Part shown: in pieces, positions 62,409 to 64,000 of the stretch | Layout: the number at the start of each line of letters is the position of its first letter | Position numbering within the stretch: the first letter of the stretch is position 1 | Assembly (NCBI GenBank): GCA_023418925.1 | Contig: JAEZYS010000010.1 | Coordinates: 72,431 to 136,430, forward strand | Length of the DNA: 64,000 nt | Reading direction: 5' to 3' | Origin: Bacillota bacterium | Lineage (GTDB): Bacteria; Bacillota; Clostridia; Oscillospirales; Ruminococcaceae | Position numbers and translations under genes: made by a program | Notes under the pieces: model-generated | Seen by the model: the letters and a program-made list of their open reading frames with translations, nothing else | Database searches by the model: none | What the model was told of the DNA's origin: nothing

Positions 62409-64000
62409 TTATGCGATGACCTCGCAATTATCAATGAAAACGTCGAATCTATGTTGTTGATTAAACTTTTTGACATGATACTGAATTCTAAATCCAAACG
62501 GCACACAGTTCAGATAAAAGTCTGCATTACAGTTTTCATGCACCACAACCTTTTTAAGAAGCTCACCGTAGATTTCAGTATTATCCGTATTGAGGTCTGC
62601 GGTTTTATTTACTTCAATAATGTAAGAACGAATACCATCAAGCTGACGCTGATGTTTTCCGCTGATATCCTGACTGGCTGCAATTTCTTCCGTAAGGTGT
62701 GCTATTTCACTATCATAAAAAGCGGTCTGCTCCTTTAAATCTGTTTTTGAAATTAAATCATCAAGCATAAGATCAATGGCTTTTCGCTTTTTTCGACTAT
62801 AGCTTTCAATTTCAGCTTGAAGCGGTGCGGTATTTAACGAAGGTTCATTCTGCTGAACAAGCTGAATTTCATTGAGTAAGTCATCTATAATATCAGCTCT
62901 TGAGCCCTGAATCTGTTCCAAAATGTACTTCATGCAACGCTCCAGCACTCTTTCGTTGATAGCAATATTATCACAACCAACCTCAGCACCATTAGCATCA
63001 ATTCGATGTTCCGTGCCGTATTTACCACGATTTACACACCTAAGTGAACGATTAATCTTGGTTGCCTTACCCATAACATTGTAAGTGTAGCCACATTTTC
63101 CACAAACCATTTTACTGCTAAACCAATAATGCTTTGAATATTTTCGACCATCTCTTGAAAGCTTACCCCGCTCATAAATTTGTTTTTGAGCCAAATCCCA
63201 TACTTTCCTTGAAATAATTGCTTCGTGATGTTCAGTAATTTTAATAAGCGGAGCATCGGGATTATCACCATTATTCTGTACAACCCTCTTTGAAAGAAAG
63301 TCGGTTGAATAATGCTTCCATTGAGTAAGGTCACCAACATATTTATCATTTTTAAGTATTCGGTTTACTCCGTCCTCACGCCACATCTTGCCATTAACAG
63401 TAAGATGTCCAGCGGCATTAAGTTCATTTGCAATAGTATGACAGCCCTTGCCTTCATAAACGTAACTATGAAAAATAGACCGTACAACCTCAGCTTCATC
63501 TGGCACGATATATAGCTGACCATCCTTAAGTTCAAAACCGTACATTCTGCTTTTGCCGTAAACCCAGCCATTTTCCATATTGCGACGAGTACTCCATTTT
63601 ACACGTTCGGAAATTTTTCTTGATTCTTCTTGAGCAATACTTGCCATAATAGTAAGTCTGAGTTCTCCGTCCTTATCACGAGTATCAATATTGTCATTCA
63701 TGAAGATAACACCGATACCAAGAGATGAAAGTTTTCGGGTGAAACAAAGAGTGTCAACAGTATTTCTTGCAAATCTTGAAACCTCTTTTGTAAGTATCAA
63801 GTCGATTTTTTTATACTCCGCATCAGAAATCATTCTGTTAAAGCCATCACGTTTCTTAACTGACGTACCTGTAATACCCTCATCATAATAAACTTCAATC
63901 AGTTCCCAGCCATCATGGTCGCTTATGTATTCAGTAAAATATTTTATTTGAGCCGATAGAGAATGAAGCTGATCCTCCATATCCGTTGAAACACGGCAAT
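62409..64000 (-). CDS. Large serine recombinase, cut by the window edge
   Basis: A site-specific recombinase of the large serine (resolvase/integrase) type, as carried by integrative elements. The frame runs off the right edge: upstream of ATG 63980 it continues in frame as CRVSTD, the active-site serine motif, so at least 530 residues are present and the first 10-20 are missing. Visible parts are the resolvase domain (ILTKEVSRFARNTVD, MASIAQEESRKISERVKW), a recombinase domain, a zinc ribbon (CGKCGYTYN ... C), a coiled-coil stretch and a C-terminal tail. It probably marks one end of an element lying beyond 64 kb. Confidence 0.9.
   Translation of the reverse strand, partial: CRVSTDMEDQLHSLSAQIKYFTEYISDHDGWELIEVYYDEGITGTSVKKRDGFNRMISDAEYKKIDLILTKEVSRFARNTVDTLCFTRKLSSLGIGVIFMNDNIDTRDKDGELRLTIMASIAQEESRKISERVKWSTRRNMENGWVYGKSRMYGFELKDGQLYIVPDEAEVVRSIFHSYVYEGKGCHTIANELNAAGHLTVNGKMWREDGVNRILKNDKYVGDLTQWKHYSTDFLSKRVVQNNGDNPDAPLIKITEHHEAIISRKVWDLAQKQIYERGKLSRDGRKYSKHYWFSSKMVCGKCGYTYNVMGKATKINRSLRCVNRGKYGTEHRIDANGAEVGCDNIAINERVLERCMKYILEQIQGSRADIIDDLLNEIQLVQQNEPSLNTAPLQAEIESYSRKKRKAIDLMLDDLISKTDLKEQTAFYDSEIAHLTEEIAASQDISGKHQRQLDGIRSYIIEVNKTADLNTDNTEIYGELLKKVVVHENCNADFYLNCVPFGFRIQYHVKKFNQQHRFDVFIDNCEVIA

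Overview
The window is a stretch of low-GC Gram-positive chromosome from an anaerobic clostridium. A Ruminococcus-like Oscillospiraceae member is the best guess. The signs are AGGAGG-type ribosome binding sites with several TTG and GTG starts, TTGACA/TATAAT promoters (many with a TGn extension), a trimeric HydABC-type FeFe-hydrogenase locus, NfnAB, a DUF4317 protein, a BspA-like leucine-rich surface protein, and spore genes (spoIID, a PdaA-type deacetylase). The genus is an inference from gene content and was not checked against any database.

Layout. 1-9.6 kb: DEAD-box helicase, a DUF1444-like protein, a BspA-like surface protein, then the MoxR / DUF58 / transglutaminase trio followed by a short-chain dehydrogenase. 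9.6-14.8 kb (minus strand): calcium-type P-type ATPase, a lipoprotein and a membrane phosphoesterase. 15-18 kb: an AT-rich glycosylase-fold-like protein overlapping rnhA, then iscS-iscU. 18.4-24.3 kb (minus): an XRE/GyrI-type regulator, metG-GNAT-tatD behind a structured leader, a probable small RNA, and spoIID. 24.5-32.9 kb: citrate synthase, a membrane protein, a lipoprotein with a two-component system, a NimA-like flavoprotein, DUF1385 and prmC. 33.5-43.4 kb: DUF4317, a soluble chemoreceptor fused to an FeFe-hydrogenase-like domain, a Cu/Zn-SOD-like protein, an EamA transporter, a Cache-type chemoreceptor, pdaA, ireB and a glyoxalase-like protein. 43.5-47.8 kb: ffs (SRP RNA), a TPR protein, dnaX-ybaB-recR and two tRNA-Gln genes. 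48.5-50.9 kb: nfnAB. 51-53 kb: an AT-rich islet bounded by inverted repeats. 53-62 kb: two divergent operons around the bifurcating hydrogenase (hydC, HATPase, ferredoxin-like, hydB, hydA on plus; DRTGG, HATPase, hydrogenase-like iron-sulfur protein, DRTGG, PHP on minus). 62.4-64 kb: a large serine recombinase running off the right edge.

The energy genes fit together. HydABC would make H2 from NADH and ferredoxin, NfnAB would balance NADH, NADPH and ferredoxin, and the hydrogenase-like chemoreceptor and the H-cluster-like protein beside hydABC look like sensors of the same chemistry.

The most unusual structure is a five-copy family of multi-hairpin repeats (32917, 33469, 50864, 53051 and 62118). 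Each copy lies just downstream of a stop codon and points the same way as the gene before it. Loops are conserved while stems change by compensatory substitution. Other RNA-level candidates are a 129-nt small RNA with a CU-rich segment complementary to Shine-Dalgarno sequences, a non-T-box attenuator before metG, a three-way junction between nfnA and nfnB, a leader before the DRTGG operon, and three genes whose ribosome binding site is separated from the start codon by a small hairpin.
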